From: Mycolicibacter longobardus
GTDB lineage: Bacteria; Actinomycetota; Actinomycetes; Mycobacteriales; Mycobacteriaceae
Assembly: GCF_002102265.1 (NCBI RefSeq)
Contig: NZ_LQPG01000033.1
Coordinates: forward strand, 62,001-126,000
Reading direction: 5' to 3'
Length of the DNA stretch: 64,000 nucleotides
Made by a program: the position numbers and the translations under genes. The notes under the pieces are model-generated. The model saw only the letters and a program-made list of their open reading frames with translations. It made no database searches and had not been told where the DNA came from. Positions 42,002 to 51,172 of the stretch are shown here, piece by piece (positions within the stretch are counted from its first letter, which is position 1; every line of letters starts with the position of its first letter).

Positions 42002-43273
42002 ATGCCCGAGGAACTCGGCGCCCACGGCGATGCCGCGCGAGCACGCGAGGACGCCCTGGCGCGGCGGCTGCAGAGTTCCGCGCAGGCCGACCGGGCCTTC
42101 GTGGCGACGGTACGCGGCGCGGCACAGGCAGCCGTGCTGGGCCGCAAACGGCTCGACAGCATCGAGGCCGAGATCCACCAAGCGCTGGCCAACCACCGTG
42201 CGCTGGCGTTGAACACCCCCGCTGGTGTCCGTCAGTTCCAGCGGTTCCTGACCGCGAAGACCCGCGACATCCACCAGGTGGTGGCCGACACCGTCGCCGA
42301 CAGCCGGGCCCGCGCGCAGGTGGTGCGATCCCTGAGCGGCGGCTACGCCGTCGAAGACCCGCGGAAGCCGGGTGTCCAAGCCGTCGACCACGTCACGTAC
42401 AAGCAGGCCCCTTCGACGGATGACGAACGCCGGCTCAATCAGATCGACGCCTTCAAGCAGGTCTTCGGACGCGACCCGGTGTCGGCGTCCGACTGGACTA
42501 CCGCGGCCGCGCTGGACGCGCATACCTACGACCCCAAGTTCCAGGGGGTGAACTCCGAAGTCCGAGTGGCCCGGATCGATCCGGTGCCGGGGCAGGGCGT
42601 CGTGCGCGCATCGCAGTGGATCCCGCAGCGCGACGTGAGCAGCGTCCCGCCATGGAAACGCGACTTCGGCAACGAGCGCGGACCCAACGCGCACTTCGAT
42701 CCCGAGGACACCAAGGTCACCACCTACATCGACTACGACAACGGCATTGTGGTGATGCGCCAGAATCCCTCAGTCGAACTCAACCCCAGCGGTGGCCCCG
42801 GGCAAGTGAAAGTCGGTGTCCCCCAAGGGGGCATCGCGCAAGCTCCGGATGGGTCGGTGCGGATCAAATACGACGCGGGCAACCCGTTCGCGCCGGGTGC
42901 GTTGACCGACGTCCGCGGACCGTTCGGTGACCACCGCTGGAGCGTGAATGGCGATCTGGTGTTCACCCCCGGCCCCGGCGGCGTGCACGTCGACGGCACC
43001 CGAACGGACTACCCGTCGCTGGAGGTTTACCAAGACCTGCCCAACGGCAGCACCCGCACCGTCTTGATCGACCCGGCTCAATCCGGAAGCAGTACTGGGC
43101 CAATGTTCAACCTGCCGTTCCACCACGATGTCGGAGTCGGCGGCAAGGCGTTCGCGCCCTTCGACCACGGCGGCGACTGGAATCCACCGTTGCCTGTCAC
43201 TGCCTTCGGGCCGACCGCCGCCCCACCGTCGGTACCCTCGTCGTCGGGTAGACCCGGCGGCGTCCCCGCGTGA
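42002..43273 (+). CDS. DUF4226-type mycobacterial protein, probable type VII-associated
   Basis: A 423-residue protein. The helical N-terminal 110 residues (ALARRLQSSAQADRAFVATV and following KRLDSIEAEI...) fit DUF4226, a mycobacterial family linked to type VII secretion-type proteins such as Rv0026 relatives. The rest is beta-rich: QIDAFKQVFGRDPVSASDW, then VARIDPVPGQGVVRASQWIP and YIDYDNGIVVMRQNPSVEL, resembling secreted effector-like domains of unknown activity. There is no signal peptide. Two small membrane-protein genes follow closely, the first with a strong GAAAGGAG site. Secretion by an ESX system is inferred. Confidence 0.65.
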   Translation: MPEELGAHGDAARAREDALARRLQSSAQADRAFVATVRGAAQAAVLGRKRLDSIEAEIHQALANHRALALNTPAGVRQFQRFLTAKTRDIHQVVADTVADSRARAQVVRSLSGGYAVEDPRKPGVQAVDHVTYKQAPSTDDERRLNQIDAFKQVFGRDPVSASDWTTAAALDAHTYDPKFQGVNSEVRVARIDPVPGQGVVRASQWIPQRDVSSVPPWKRDFGNERGPNAHFDPEDTKVTTYIDYDNGIVVMRQNPSVELNPSGGPGQVKVGVPQGGIAQAPDGSVRIKYDAGNPFAPGALTDVRGPFGDHRWSVNGDLVFTPGPGGVHVDGTRTDYPSLEVYQDLPNGSTRTVLIDPAQSGSSTGPMFNLPFHHDVGVGGKAFAPFDHGGDWNPPLPVTAFGPTAAPPSVPSSSGRPGGVPA

Positions 43274-43293
43274 TCACCGAAAGGAGCTGATAC

Positions 43294-43644
43294 ATGCCCA
43301 CCGCAATACTGGCCCGTATCCGCGACGGCGACCCCGACTTCTGGCGCGCCGCCACCCGATCAGCACCGCTCGTGGTCCAAGTCGTCCTCGCGGCGGTAAT
43401 CGGAGTCGTCTGGCTGTCATTCAGTAGCGTCCCACTCTCCTACGGGACAGCGTTTCGCTATCTGGCCACGGCCGCGTTAATCGTGCCGACCGCCGCAGCG
43501 CTGGTGATCGGCACGGCGTTGTTGCGCGCGGAGTCACCGCGTCGACGGGGTGTAGGGCTGGCTGTCTGCGGATCAGCCGTGGTGACGTTCATCAGCGGAT
43601 TGGCCTACGCGCTGATTTTCGTGCCGTGGTTGGAAACCATATGA
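43294..43644 (+). CDS. Small membrane protein (three helices)
   Basis: A 116-residue protein with three hydrophobic segments (PLVVQVVLAAVIGVVWLSF; YLATAALIVPTAAALVIGTA; AVCGSAVVTFISGLAYALIF) and a basic turn (RAESPRRRG). GAAAGGAG precedes the ATG. It overlaps the next gene as ATGA, and both follow the DUF4226 gene, so the three are one operon. It may be an immunity or export-associated partner, which is speculative. Confidence 0.7.
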   Translation: MPTAILARIRDGDPDFWRAATRSAPLVVQVVLAAVIGVVWLSFSSVPLSYGTAFRYLATAALIVPTAAALVIGTALLRAESPRRRGVGLAVCGSAVVTFISGLAYALIFVPWLETI

Positions 43645-43943
43645 CCACCGCCGCTGACGAAGCCCGCTACGGCCCGTTCGGCTTCATCGCCGCGCTGGCG
43701 ACCATCGCGATCGTCGAGACCGCGACGTGGATCTGGATTCCCTATTGGATCGCCCAGCTGTACTTGTTCGGCATCGCGACCGTGGTCGTGGTGCCGACCG
43801 GCTTCTTCATGTCCCAGACCGGTGGCACCAAAACTGCCCAGATCGGTCGCGGCATGCTCATCGGTTATCTGGCAACACCACTGACCATCGCCCTGGTAGT
43901 CATCCCTCCAGTCGTCATCACCCAGCTCTTGCATCGAGCGTGA
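43641..43943 (+). CDS. Small membrane protein (three helices), paired with preceding gene
   Basis: A 100-residue protein with hydrophobic segments GFIAALATIAIVETATWIW, IAQLYLFGIATVVVVPTGFF and YLATPLTIALVVIPPVVI. The ATG overlaps the stop of the preceding gene. Its 3' end overlaps the convergent recombinase-like gene by 26 bp. No known family was recognised. Confidence 0.7.
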   Translation: MTTAADEARYGPFGFIAALATIAIVETATWIWIPYWIAQLYLFGIATVVVVPTGFFMSQTGGTKTAQIGRGMLIGYLATPLTIALVVIPPVVITQLLHRA

Positions 43944-44694
43944 CGTCACCGGGACGCCGCGGATCCTCGTACTTGCCGGTGAGCAGCTTCGATACCGTGC
44001 CCGGCTTCCACTCCCGTCCGGTCGGGGTGCGCTGCCCGGCTGAGTTCAGCACCCGCGCGGTGGCCGCCTGGGTGACCCCGCAGCCGTACACCAGCCAGCC
44101 CGCGTAACGCTCGAGCAGTCGCTTGCGCTCCGGCCAGGGCACCGTCGGCGGCGGAAGGGTGGGCGGCAGCGGGTACACGCCGGCTTGGCCGCTGTCGGGC
44201 GTCCGCCGCACCGACGCTGGGCGGGCCCTGACCAGTGCCAGCTCGATCTCCCGGCTCAGACTCTTGACCCCTTCAGCGGCCAGCGCCGCCTGATCGAGGT
44301 TGTCGACGCCCTGCACCTCCCGCCGCAGTGCGAAGTCGATCTCGTTGATCCCACCATCGGTGGGCGCCGAGATCAATTCCCGGGTCACCAGCAGGTTCTG
44401 GCCGTGCCGCTGGAGCACCAGGCTCAGCCGCCGCAGATGCTGCTCGCGGCGAAAGTCCGGGCCTGGCAACGGCACCCAGATATCCGCCCGGCCTTTGATG
44501 GCACGGCCCAGCGCGGCAACCACGGCCTCGACTTCGGTCAGGTCGTCGGTGGTGGTGGCGTCGCCTACCCCGAACCCGAATGCGTCGACGATGCCGTAGC
44601 CCCGCCTGGCGGCTTCTGCGGCCAGCTCCGCGCGGTGGGCCACGGTGTCGTGGTCACCGAGCAGAATGATCGGTTTACCGGACGAGCGCGACAT
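43918..44694 (-). CDS. Hypothetical protein with recombinase-like C-terminus
   Basis: A 258-residue protein. The N-terminal part (IILLGDHDTVAHRAELAAEA and following) resembles the start of a nucleotide-binding or resolvase-like fold, and VEAVVAALGRAIKGRADIWV fits that reading. The C-terminal part (TAARVLNSAGQRTPTGREWK, then PGTVSKLLTG) is like the DNA-binding recombinase domain of large serine recombinases, but no catalytic Ser/Arg set is visible. It is a common mycobacterial type of unknown function. It overlaps the convergent small membrane-protein gene by 26 bp. Confidence 0.6.
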   Translation of the reverse strand: MSRSSGKPIILLGDHDTVAHRAELAAEAARRGYGIVDAFGFGVGDATTTDDLTEVEAVVAALGRAIKGRADIWVPLPGPDFRREQHLRRLSLVLQRHGQNLLVTRELISAPTDGGINEIDFALRREVQGVDNLDQAALAAEGVKSLSREIELALVRARPASVRRTPDSGQAGVYPLPPTLPPPTVPWPERKRLLERYAGWLVYGCGVTQAATARVLNSAGQRTPTGREWKPGTVSKLLTGKYEDPRRPGDVTLDARAG

Positions 44695-44824
44695 GGACTA
44701 CCTCCCGATTGCGAAAGCCCCCGTGGGAAAGTGCTGCTAAGCCAAGCTATCGGGGGGTACCGACAAGTCCTGGCGCTCGCCATCGGCAACCGAAGTTGTC
44801 GGTGGCCGCGGCTACGGTCTGGTC

Positions 44825-45478
44825 ATGGACGAACCTCCCCTAGATTGGCCCGGCGTGCTGGAACCTGCACTGCTGTCGGAGGAGCTGGTCACGGCCGGGC
44901 ACAAACTGGCCGATACGGCCGACGCCGGCGAGTGGCCGGCACTGCTCGACCTCCTCGATGAGATCCCGGCGCTCAGCGTCAACCAGTGGCGGCCGGGCCA
45001 TCCCGACTGGCTCACGCCGCTGCATCAGGCGGCCCGCCACGGCGCTCCGGCGACAGTCATTACCGCGCTGCTCGAACGCGGTGCGCTGCGCTCCCTTCCG
45101 GATGCCAGGGGCCGCACCGCGTGCGACGTGGCCGGCGAGGCCGGGCACTCGGCCGCGCTGCTGACCCCACCGCCGTCGCCGCTGCCCACCGAACGGATCC
45201 GCACCCTCGACGCCAACCTGGAGTGGGTGATCGACGGCAGCATTCGCAGCGCGCAGCTCTTCGCGGGGCACAGCGACCACGCCCTGCGCCGGATACTGCG
45301 CTACCCCCCGGTCGCGGTGCTGCACGAAGCCCCCGGCGAGTCGGTGCACCTCGCGCTCCCAGGGCTGCCCGGCGGTGTCCGGATCACCCTGCGATGCGGC
45401 TACCTGGAGACCGTCAGCGCTGTCCAAGTGCACGTCATCACCCATCAGGGTGCGGTGTTGGTCTCGGCTTCGCGGTAG
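44825..45478 (+). CDS. Ankyrin-repeat protein
   Basis: A 217-residue protein. LTPLHQAARHGAPATVITAL then LLERGAL and DARGRTACDVAGEAGHSAAL give two recognisable ankyrin repeats in the first half. The C-terminal half is beta-rich (VAVLHEAPGESVHLALPGLP) without a known domain. Ankyrin repeats mediate protein contacts. It lies 9 bp upstream of an SDR gene on the same strand and probably shares a transcript. Confidence 0.75.
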   Translation: MDEPPLDWPGVLEPALLSEELVTAGHKLADTADAGEWPALLDLLDEIPALSVNQWRPGHPDWLTPLHQAARHGAPATVITALLERGALRSLPDARGRTACDVAGEAGHSAALLTPPPSPLPTERIRTLDANLEWVIDGSIRSAQLFAGHSDHALRRILRYPPVAVLHEAPGESVHLALPGLPGGVRITLRCGYLETVSAVQVHVITHQGAVLVSASR

Positions 45479-45487
45479 CGTTGCCGC

Positions 45488-46363
45488 ATGCCATTCAAAC
45501 GCGGACGCACCCCCGACCAGCCTGGCCGCACCTTCGTGGTGACCGGCGCCAACGGTGGTCTGGGCGAGATCATCACCCGCACCCTCGCCGCCAAGGGCGC
45601 CACCGTGGTGATGGCCTGCCGCAACACGGCCAAGGCCCAGGAGATCGCCGACGGAATCGACGGTGACGTCCGGGTGGCGGCGCTGGATCTGGGCAGCCTG
45701 GCCTCGGTGCGCGACTTCGCCGCACAGCAGAGCGGTTTCGACGTGCTGATCAACAACGCCGGGATCATGAACATCCCGATGCGGCGCACCGTCGACGGCT
45801 TCGAGACGCAGTTCGGCGTCAACCACCTCGGCCACTTCGCGCTGACCGGTCTGTTGCTGGACCGGATCGGCGACCGGGTGGTGACGGTGTCGAGCATCGC
45901 GCACAAGCAGACTCCGAAGTTCTGGGTCGACGATCTCAACTACCAGCACCGCCCCTACCAGCGCAACCTGGCCTATGCGCAGTCCAAGCTGGCCAACCTG
46001 ATGTTCGCCCGCGAGCTGCAGCGCCGGCTGGTGGCAGCCGGCTCGCCGCTGCGCTCCTTTTGCGTGCATCCGGGGGTGTCGAGCACCGAGTTGTTCGACA
46101 ACGACAAGAGCCTGCCCGGTCTGGTCACCAAGTACGGCATGCGCCTGATCGGCCAGCCGCCGGAGCGCGCCGCTGAGTCGACCCTGTTGGCCGCCACCGT
46201 CGCCGACACCGACCCGGACGTCTACTGGGGACCGACAAAGCTGAGCCAGGCCCGCGGCCCGGTGGGCCCGTGCCCGTCGAGCAAGCTGTCGAAAGATCAG
46301 CGACTGTGGCGCCGGCTGTGGGAGGAGTCGGAGAAGATGACCGGGGTCAGCTACCCGCTCTGA
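45488..46363 (+). CDS. SDR-family oxidoreductase (retinol dehydrogenase-like)
   Basis: A 291-residue classical SDR close to RDH11-14-like bacterial enzymes. TGANGGLGE binds NAD(P), NNAGIM is canonical, SSIAH gives the Ser and YAQSK the Tyr/Lys pair. FGVNHLGHFALTGLL is typical of this subgroup. The ATG at 45488 follows the ankyrin gene by 9 bp. The substrate is unknown; many mycobacterial relatives are general lipid or steroid reductases. Confidence 0.88.
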   Translation: MPFKRGRTPDQPGRTFVVTGANGGLGEIITRTLAAKGATVVMACRNTAKAQEIADGIDGDVRVAALDLGSLASVRDFAAQQSGFDVLINNAGIMNIPMRRTVDGFETQFGVNHLGHFALTGLLLDRIGDRVVTVSSIAHKQTPKFWVDDLNYQHRPYQRNLAYAQSKLANLMFARELQRRLVAAGSPLRSFCVHPGVSSTELFDNDKSLPGLVTKYGMRLIGQPPERAAESTLLAATVADTDPDVYWGPTKLSQARGPVGPCPSSKLSKDQRLWRRLWEESEKMTGVSYPL

Positions 46364-46546
46364 TGAGTTGTCGCGCGTAGCCGGGCAAACCGCGGGTCAT
46401 CCCGGGCGGTGACGGGTGTGGCACATGAGGCTCGCGCGGGTGGACGCAGCCCGATGTCACCGACAAACTAGCGTGACACCGCAGCTCACCGGTTAAGTTG
46501 TGGCGAGCCGCCGCACGATGCGGCACCAGACGGACCGAAAGTGATC

Positions 46547-48913
46547 ATGCGAGTTGAGGGGCGCGACGTCGCCGTCACCGGCAACCTGCTGCAGCCGCTG
46601 ACCCGACGCACCAACGACATTCTGCGTCTGTTGCTGGCCACCCTGTTCCTCGCGACCGTCATCACCAGCTCGTTGGTCACCCGCTACGAATGGGTCGCAC
46701 TGGAGCGGTCGGTGTCCCAGATAGTCGGGGTGCTCTCCCCCGCCCACGCCAACCTGGTCTATCTCGCCTACGGCATCGCGATCCTGGTGTTGCCCTTTGC
46801 GATCCTGATCGGTCTGGTGGTCTCCCGACAGTGGAAGCTGCTCGGGGCCTATGCGGTCGCCGGGCTGCTCGCCGTGGTGTCGCTGTCGGTCCGCAGCAAT
46901 GGCATGGCCGCGCCCAGCTGGCACTTCGATCTGTCCGAACGGCTGGCCACCACGCTGGCGCAGTTCCTCGACGACCCGCGGTGGATCGCGATGCTGGCCG
47001 CCATGCTCACCGTCTCGGGCCCATGGCTGCCGGCCCGCTGGCGACGCTGGTGGTGGGCGCTGCTACTGGCCTTCGTGCCCATCCACCTGGTGGTGAGCGC
47101 GATCGTGCCGGCCCGCTCGCTCCTCGGTCTGGCCGTCGGGTGGTTCGTCGGGGCGCTGGTGATCCTGATCGTCGGCACGCCCGCGCTGGAGGTGCCACTG
47201 GACGGCGCTGTGCGCACCCTGGCCCGCCGCGGCTGCATCGTCACTCAACTCTCCGTGGTCCGCCCGGCCGGCCCCGGCCCGCTGGTGCTGACGACCGTCG
47301 ACGAAAGCCCCGTGGTCATCGAGTTGTACGGCCCGAACCAGCGCAGCGGGGGCGCGCTGCGTCAGCTCTGGCGCAAGCTGCGGTTGCGCACCACCGAGAC
47401 CGCGCCGCTGCACGCCTCGCTGCACCGCGCCGTGGAGCATCGCGCGCTGATGGCGATCTCCATCGGAGAGGCCGGAGTCGCCAACTCCGAGACCGTCGCG
47501 GTCGCCTCCCTGGACCGGGGCTGGACGCTGTATGCGCACACCCCGCCCCGGGGAGTCCCGATCGCTGACAGTACCGCCACCACCCCGGTGAGCAAACCAT
47601 GGGAATCGTTGCGGCGCCTGCATGATGACCAGATCTCGCACGGCGACTTGCGCAGCAAGGAGATGACCGTCGACGGCGGCACCGTGCTGTTCGGCGGTTT
47701 CGGCCATGCCGAGTACGGCGCCACCGACACCCAGCTGCAATCCGACATCGCGCAGCTGTTGGTGACGACGTCGTCGCTGTACGACGCAGCTGCCGCGGTG
47801 GGCGCGGCGATCGAGCACTTCGGCCGCACCGCGATCCTGGCCGCCTCGCGCCGCCTCACCAAATCGGCGGTGCCGGCGCGACTTCGCAAGACGATCGCCC
47901 ACGTCGGCACGGTGATCTCAGCCGCCCGCGAAGAGGTCAAGCGTCAGACCAACACCGACGAGATCCAGACCAAGACCATCACCCGGTTCACCCGCAGTCA
48001 GCTGATTCAGCTGGTATTGCTGGGCGCGCTGGTCTACGTCGCCTATCCGTTCATCAGCCAGGTTCCGACATTCTTTTCCCAACTGCGGCAGGCGAACTGG
48101 TGGTGGGCTCTGGTCGGGCTGATCGTTTCGTCGCTCACCTATGTCGGCGCGGCCGGCGCACTCTGGGCCTGCACCAACGGCATGGTCAGCTTCCGGAATC
48201 TGGCGATCATGCAGGTGGCCAACACGTTTGCGGCCACCACCACCCCGGCCGGGGTGGGCGGCCTGGCGTTGAGCACCCGGTTCCTGCAGAAAGGCGGCCT
48301 GAGCACACTGCGTGCCACCGCCGCAGTCGCCTTGCAGCAGTCGGTGCAGGTGATCGTGCACGTGATCCTGCTGGTCATCTTCACCACCGCCGTCGGCACC
48401 CGGGCCGACCTGTCCCATTTCGTGCCCGGCGCCACCATGCTGTACCTGATAGCCGGTGTGGCACTGGGACTGGCCGGCATCTTCCTGCTGGTGCCCAACC
48501 TGCGCCGGTGGCTGACGACCGCGCTGCGTCCCCGACTCACCGAAGTCACCAGCGACCTGATGGAACTGGCACGTGAACCCCAACGGCTGGGGTTGATCGT
48601 GCTGGGCGCGGCCGGCACCACTCTGGGTGCGGCACTGGCACTGTGGGCCAGCGTCGAGGCCTTCGGCGGCAACACCTCTTTCGTCACGGTCACCGTGGTG
48701 ACCATGGTCGGCGGCACCCTGGCCTCGGCCGCGCCGACACCTGGCGGGGTGGGCGCCGTGGAAGCCGCCCTGATCGGTGGGTTGGCCGCGTTCGGTGTGC
48801 CCGCCGCAATAGCCGTCCCGTCGGTACTGCTCTACCGGGTGCTGACCTGCTGGCTTCCGGTGTTCATCGGCTGGCCGGTGATGCGCTGGCTGACCAAGAA
48901 CGAAATGATTTGA
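46547..48913 (+). CDS. Flippase-like membrane protein (UPF0104) with degenerate kinase-like segment
   Basis: A 788-residue integral membrane protein. Roughly residues 20-230 hold six hydrophobic helices, residues 230-470 a cytoplasmic domain, and residues 480-785 the UPF0104/LPG-synthase-TM domain (TFAATTTPAGVGGLALSTRF; TLASAAPTPGGVGAVEAALI), a lipid flippase-like fold. The cytoplasmic domain includes SHGDLRSKEMTVDGG (His365) and GGFGHAEYG, resembling the HGDLxxxN and DFG motifs of RIO/APH-type kinases, but with the Asn and the DFG Asp lost. It is therefore probably a pseudokinase. The ATG at 46547 is used (GTG at 46541 is too close to the RBS-like GAAAG). Confidence 0.8.
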   Translation: MRVEGRDVAVTGNLLQPLTRRTNDILRLLLATLFLATVITSSLVTRYEWVALERSVSQIVGVLSPAHANLVYLAYGIAILVLPFAILIGLVVSRQWKLLGAYAVAGLLAVVSLSVRSNGMAAPSWHFDLSERLATTLAQFLDDPRWIAMLAAMLTVSGPWLPARWRRWWWALLLAFVPIHLVVSAIVPARSLLGLAVGWFVGALVILIVGTPALEVPLDGAVRTLARRGCIVTQLSVVRPAGPGPLVLTTVDESPVVIELYGPNQRSGGALRQLWRKLRLRTTETAPLHASLHRAVEHRALMAISIGEAGVANSETVAVASLDRGWTLYAHTPPRGVPIADSTATTPVSKPWESLRRLHDDQISHGDLRSKEMTVDGGTVLFGGFGHAEYGATDTQLQSDIAQLLVTTSSLYDAAAAVGAAIEHFGRTAILAASRRLTKSAVPARLRKTIAHVGTVISAAREEVKRQTNTDEIQTKTITRFTRSQLIQLVLLGALVYVAYPFISQVPTFFSQLRQANWWWALVGLIVSSLTYVGAAGALWACTNGMVSFRNLAIMQVANTFAATTTPAGVGGLALSTRFLQKGGLSTLRATAAVALQQSVQVIVHVILLVIFTTAVGTRADLSHFVPGATMLYLIAGVALGLAGIFLLVPNLRRWLTTALRPRLTEVTSDLMELAREPQRLGLIVLGAAGTTLGAALALWASVEAFGGNTSFVTVTVVTMVGGTLASAAPTPGGVGAVEAALIGGLAAFGVPAAIAVPSVLLYRVLTCWLPVFIGWPVMRWLTKNEMI

Positions 48914-48917
48914 GCCG

Positions 48918-50090
48918 ATGCGGATCGCGATCAGCGGTGCGGGAGTAGCCGGAACGGCGCTCGCACACTGGCTGCATCGGACCGGGCACACCCCGACGCT
49001 GATCGAGCAGGCGCCCGCGTTCCGCTCCGGCGGCTACATGATCGACTTCTGGGGCGTCGGCTACACGGTGGCCCAACGCATGGGCATCGAGGAACAGATC
49101 CTGCACGCGGGCTACCAGATCGAGTCCGTCCGGTCGGTCGACACCGACGGCAAGGTCATCGCGGCGCTGGACACCAACGTCTTTCGGCGCCTGCTCGGCC
49201 AGGACTTCACCAGTCTGGCGCGCGGTGATCTGGCCGCCGTCATTCATGCCACCATCGCCGACAAGGTCGAGATGATCTACGGGGACAGCATCACCGCCAT
49301 CGACCAGCACGCTGACGGCATCCGACTGTCCTTCGCCCATGCCGGTCCGCGCGAGTTCGACCTGGTGATCGGCGCCGACGGGCTGCACTCCAACGTGCGC
49401 CGGTTGGCGTTCGGCCCGGACTCCGACTTCGAGCACTATCTGGGCTGCAAGGTGGCCGCCGCCGTGGTCGACGGATACCGGCCGCGCGACGAGTTGGCCT
49501 ACGTGACCCACGCCGCCCCTGGCCGGCAGGTGTCCCGCGTCGCGCTGCGCGACGACCGCACCCTGGCACTGTTCGTGTTCCGGGATCCCTCGTCCGACCT
49601 GCCCGCAGATCCGAAAGCCTGTTTGCGCGAACGGTTCGCCGATACCGGCTGGGAGTGCCCTCAGCTGCTGACCGCCCTGGAAGGCAGGGCGGATGTCGAT
49701 CTGTATTTCGATGTGGTCAGTCAGGTCCGGATGGATCGCTGGTCACAGGGGCGGGTGCTGTTGATCGGCGATGCCGCCGGATGCATTTCCCTGCTCGGCG
49801 GCGAGGGCACCGGCCTGGCGATCACCGAGGCCTACGTGCTGGCCGGCGAGCTGCAACGAGCCGACGGCGACCACCTGCGCGCGTTCGCTGCCTACCAAGC
49901 GCGGCTACGCCCGTTCATCGAGGCCAAACAGTCCGGTGCCCGACAGTTCCTCGGGTTCTTCGCCACTCGAACGCGATTCGGCCTGTGGTTCCGCAATATG
50001 GCGATGCGGGCGATGAATCTCCGGATGCTGACCAGCCTGTCCGCGGGCGCCGTGCGCGACGACTTCGATCTGCCGGACTACGGGATCTGA
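48918..50090 (+). CDS. FAD-dependent monooxygenase (PHBH-like)
   Basis: A 390-residue group A flavin monooxygenase. GAGVAGTALAHWLHRTGHTP is the FAD-binding GxGxxG strand-helix, VIGADGLHSNVRR the DG motif binding FAD/NADPH, and LIGDAAGCISLLGGEGTGLA the GD motif for the ribityl chain. No membrane anchor. It hydroxylates aromatic or similar substrates using NAD(P)H and O2. The ATG lies 4 bp after the flippase-like gene, so the two may be co-transcribed. The substrate is unknown. Confidence 0.9.
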   Translation: MRIAISGAGVAGTALAHWLHRTGHTPTLIEQAPAFRSGGYMIDFWGVGYTVAQRMGIEEQILHAGYQIESVRSVDTDGKVIAALDTNVFRRLLGQDFTSLARGDLAAVIHATIADKVEMIYGDSITAIDQHADGIRLSFAHAGPREFDLVIGADGLHSNVRRLAFGPDSDFEHYLGCKVAAAVVDGYRPRDELAYVTHAAPGRQVSRVALRDDRTLALFVFRDPSSDLPADPKACLRERFADTGWECPQLLTALEGRADVDLYFDVVSQVRMDRWSQGRVLLIGDAAGCISLLGGEGTGLAITEAYVLAGELQRADGDHLRAFAAYQARLRPFIEAKQSGARQFLGFFATRTRFGLWFRNMAMRAMNLRMLTSLSAGAVRDDFDLPDYGI

Positions 50091-50092
50091 CG

Positions 50093-51172
50093 CTATCCGG
50101 CCCCGGAGGCGGCATACACCCGGCTCACCTCGGGCTCTTCGTAACCCGCTTCGGTTACCGCGTGGCGCACCGAGTCATCCACCTTGAGGGTGAGTTCGGC
50201 GGGCACCAGTGCGATCACGCAGCCGCCGAACCCGCCGCCGGTCATCCGGGCGCCCAGCGCTCCGGCGGCCACCGCACTGTCGACGATCACATCGAGATGC
50301 TCGGTGGTGATCTCGAAGTCGTCGCGCATCGAGGTGTGCGACGCGGTGAACAACCTGCCGGCTGCGGGAAAGTCCAATTCTGCTAGGGCCGCAACGAAAT
50401 CCAGCACCCGCTCGTTCTCGGTCAGTACGTGGCGCGCCCGGCGGGCGTCGACGGGTTCGGTGACGGCGGCCAGCGCCTGGACGCCCCGGTGCTGCACCTC
50501 GCGCAACGATGCCACTCCCAATGCGGCGGCGGCCCGTTCACACGAGGCGCGCCGGGCGGCGTATTCACCGTCGACGTGGCCGTGCCGCTGACCGGAATCA
50601 AACAGCAGCAGCGTCACCCCGGAAGCATCCGGATCGAACGGTACCGGGTGCACGGCGAGGTCCCGGAAGTCGATCAGCAGCGCGCTCGACACCTCCCCGA
50701 ACAGTGACGACAACTGATCGAGCAAACCCGTTGGGGCACCGACATAGTCGTTCTCAGCACGCTGCCCGATCCGGGCCTGCTCCAACCTGTCGATATTCAG
50801 ACCGCCAGCAGACGCCAGCGCGCCCAGCACCGCGCATTCCAACGCCGCCGAGGACGACAGTCCCGAGCCGATCGGTACGTCGCTGTGGATCATCATGGTT
50901 CCACCCGGTACCGAAAAGCCGCTGTCGCGCAGCGCCCAGATCACCCCTGCCGCATACGCACCCCAGCCGGTGACCTGTCCGGGCGTAGTGTCCAGGGGAA
51001 TATCCACCGGGACGTCCGCGCGGTCGCTGAACACGGTGAGCGTGTCAGTCTCGGCCGGCGTGAAGATGACGCTGGTGCGCTGCGGCAACGCGATCGGCAA
51101 TGCGAAACCGCCGTTGTAGTCGGTGTGTTCGCCGATCAGGTTGACCCGACCAGGAGCGGAGTAGGTGATCAC
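50093..51172 (-). CDS. galK: Galactokinase
   Basis: A 359-residue GHMP kinase. [15 protein letters not shown] is the galactokinase signature, [13 protein letters not shown] the ATP-binding loop, and [14 protein letters not shown] the C-terminal GHMP motif. It phosphorylates galactose at C1 in the Leloir pathway. The start overlaps the end of galT by 4 bp, so the two are coupled. The stop is 3 bp from the converging FAD monooxygenase stop. Family length is normal. Confidence 0.95.
   Translation of the reverse strand: MITYSAPGRVNLIGEHTDYNGGFALPIALPQRTSVIFTPAETDTLTVFSDRADVPVDIPLDTTPGQVTGWGAYAAGVIWALRDSGFSVPGGTMMIHSDVPIGSGLSSSAALECAVLGALASAGGLNIDRLEQARIGQRAENDYVGAPTGLLDQLSSLFGEVSSALLIDFRDLAVHPVPFDPDASGVTLLLFDSGQRHGHVDGEYAARRASCERAAAALGVASLREVQHRGVQALAAVTEPVDARRARHVLTENERVLDFVAALAELDFPAAGRLFTASHTSMRDDFEITTEHLDVIVDSAVAAGALGARMTGGGFGGCVIALVPAELTLKVDDSVRHAVTEAGYEEPEVSRVYAASGAG

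Noticed and set aside
51040..51060. TGAACA and CGTGTC in galK
   Set aside because: The spacing is only seven bases and the site is inside a coding region in the wrong setting.
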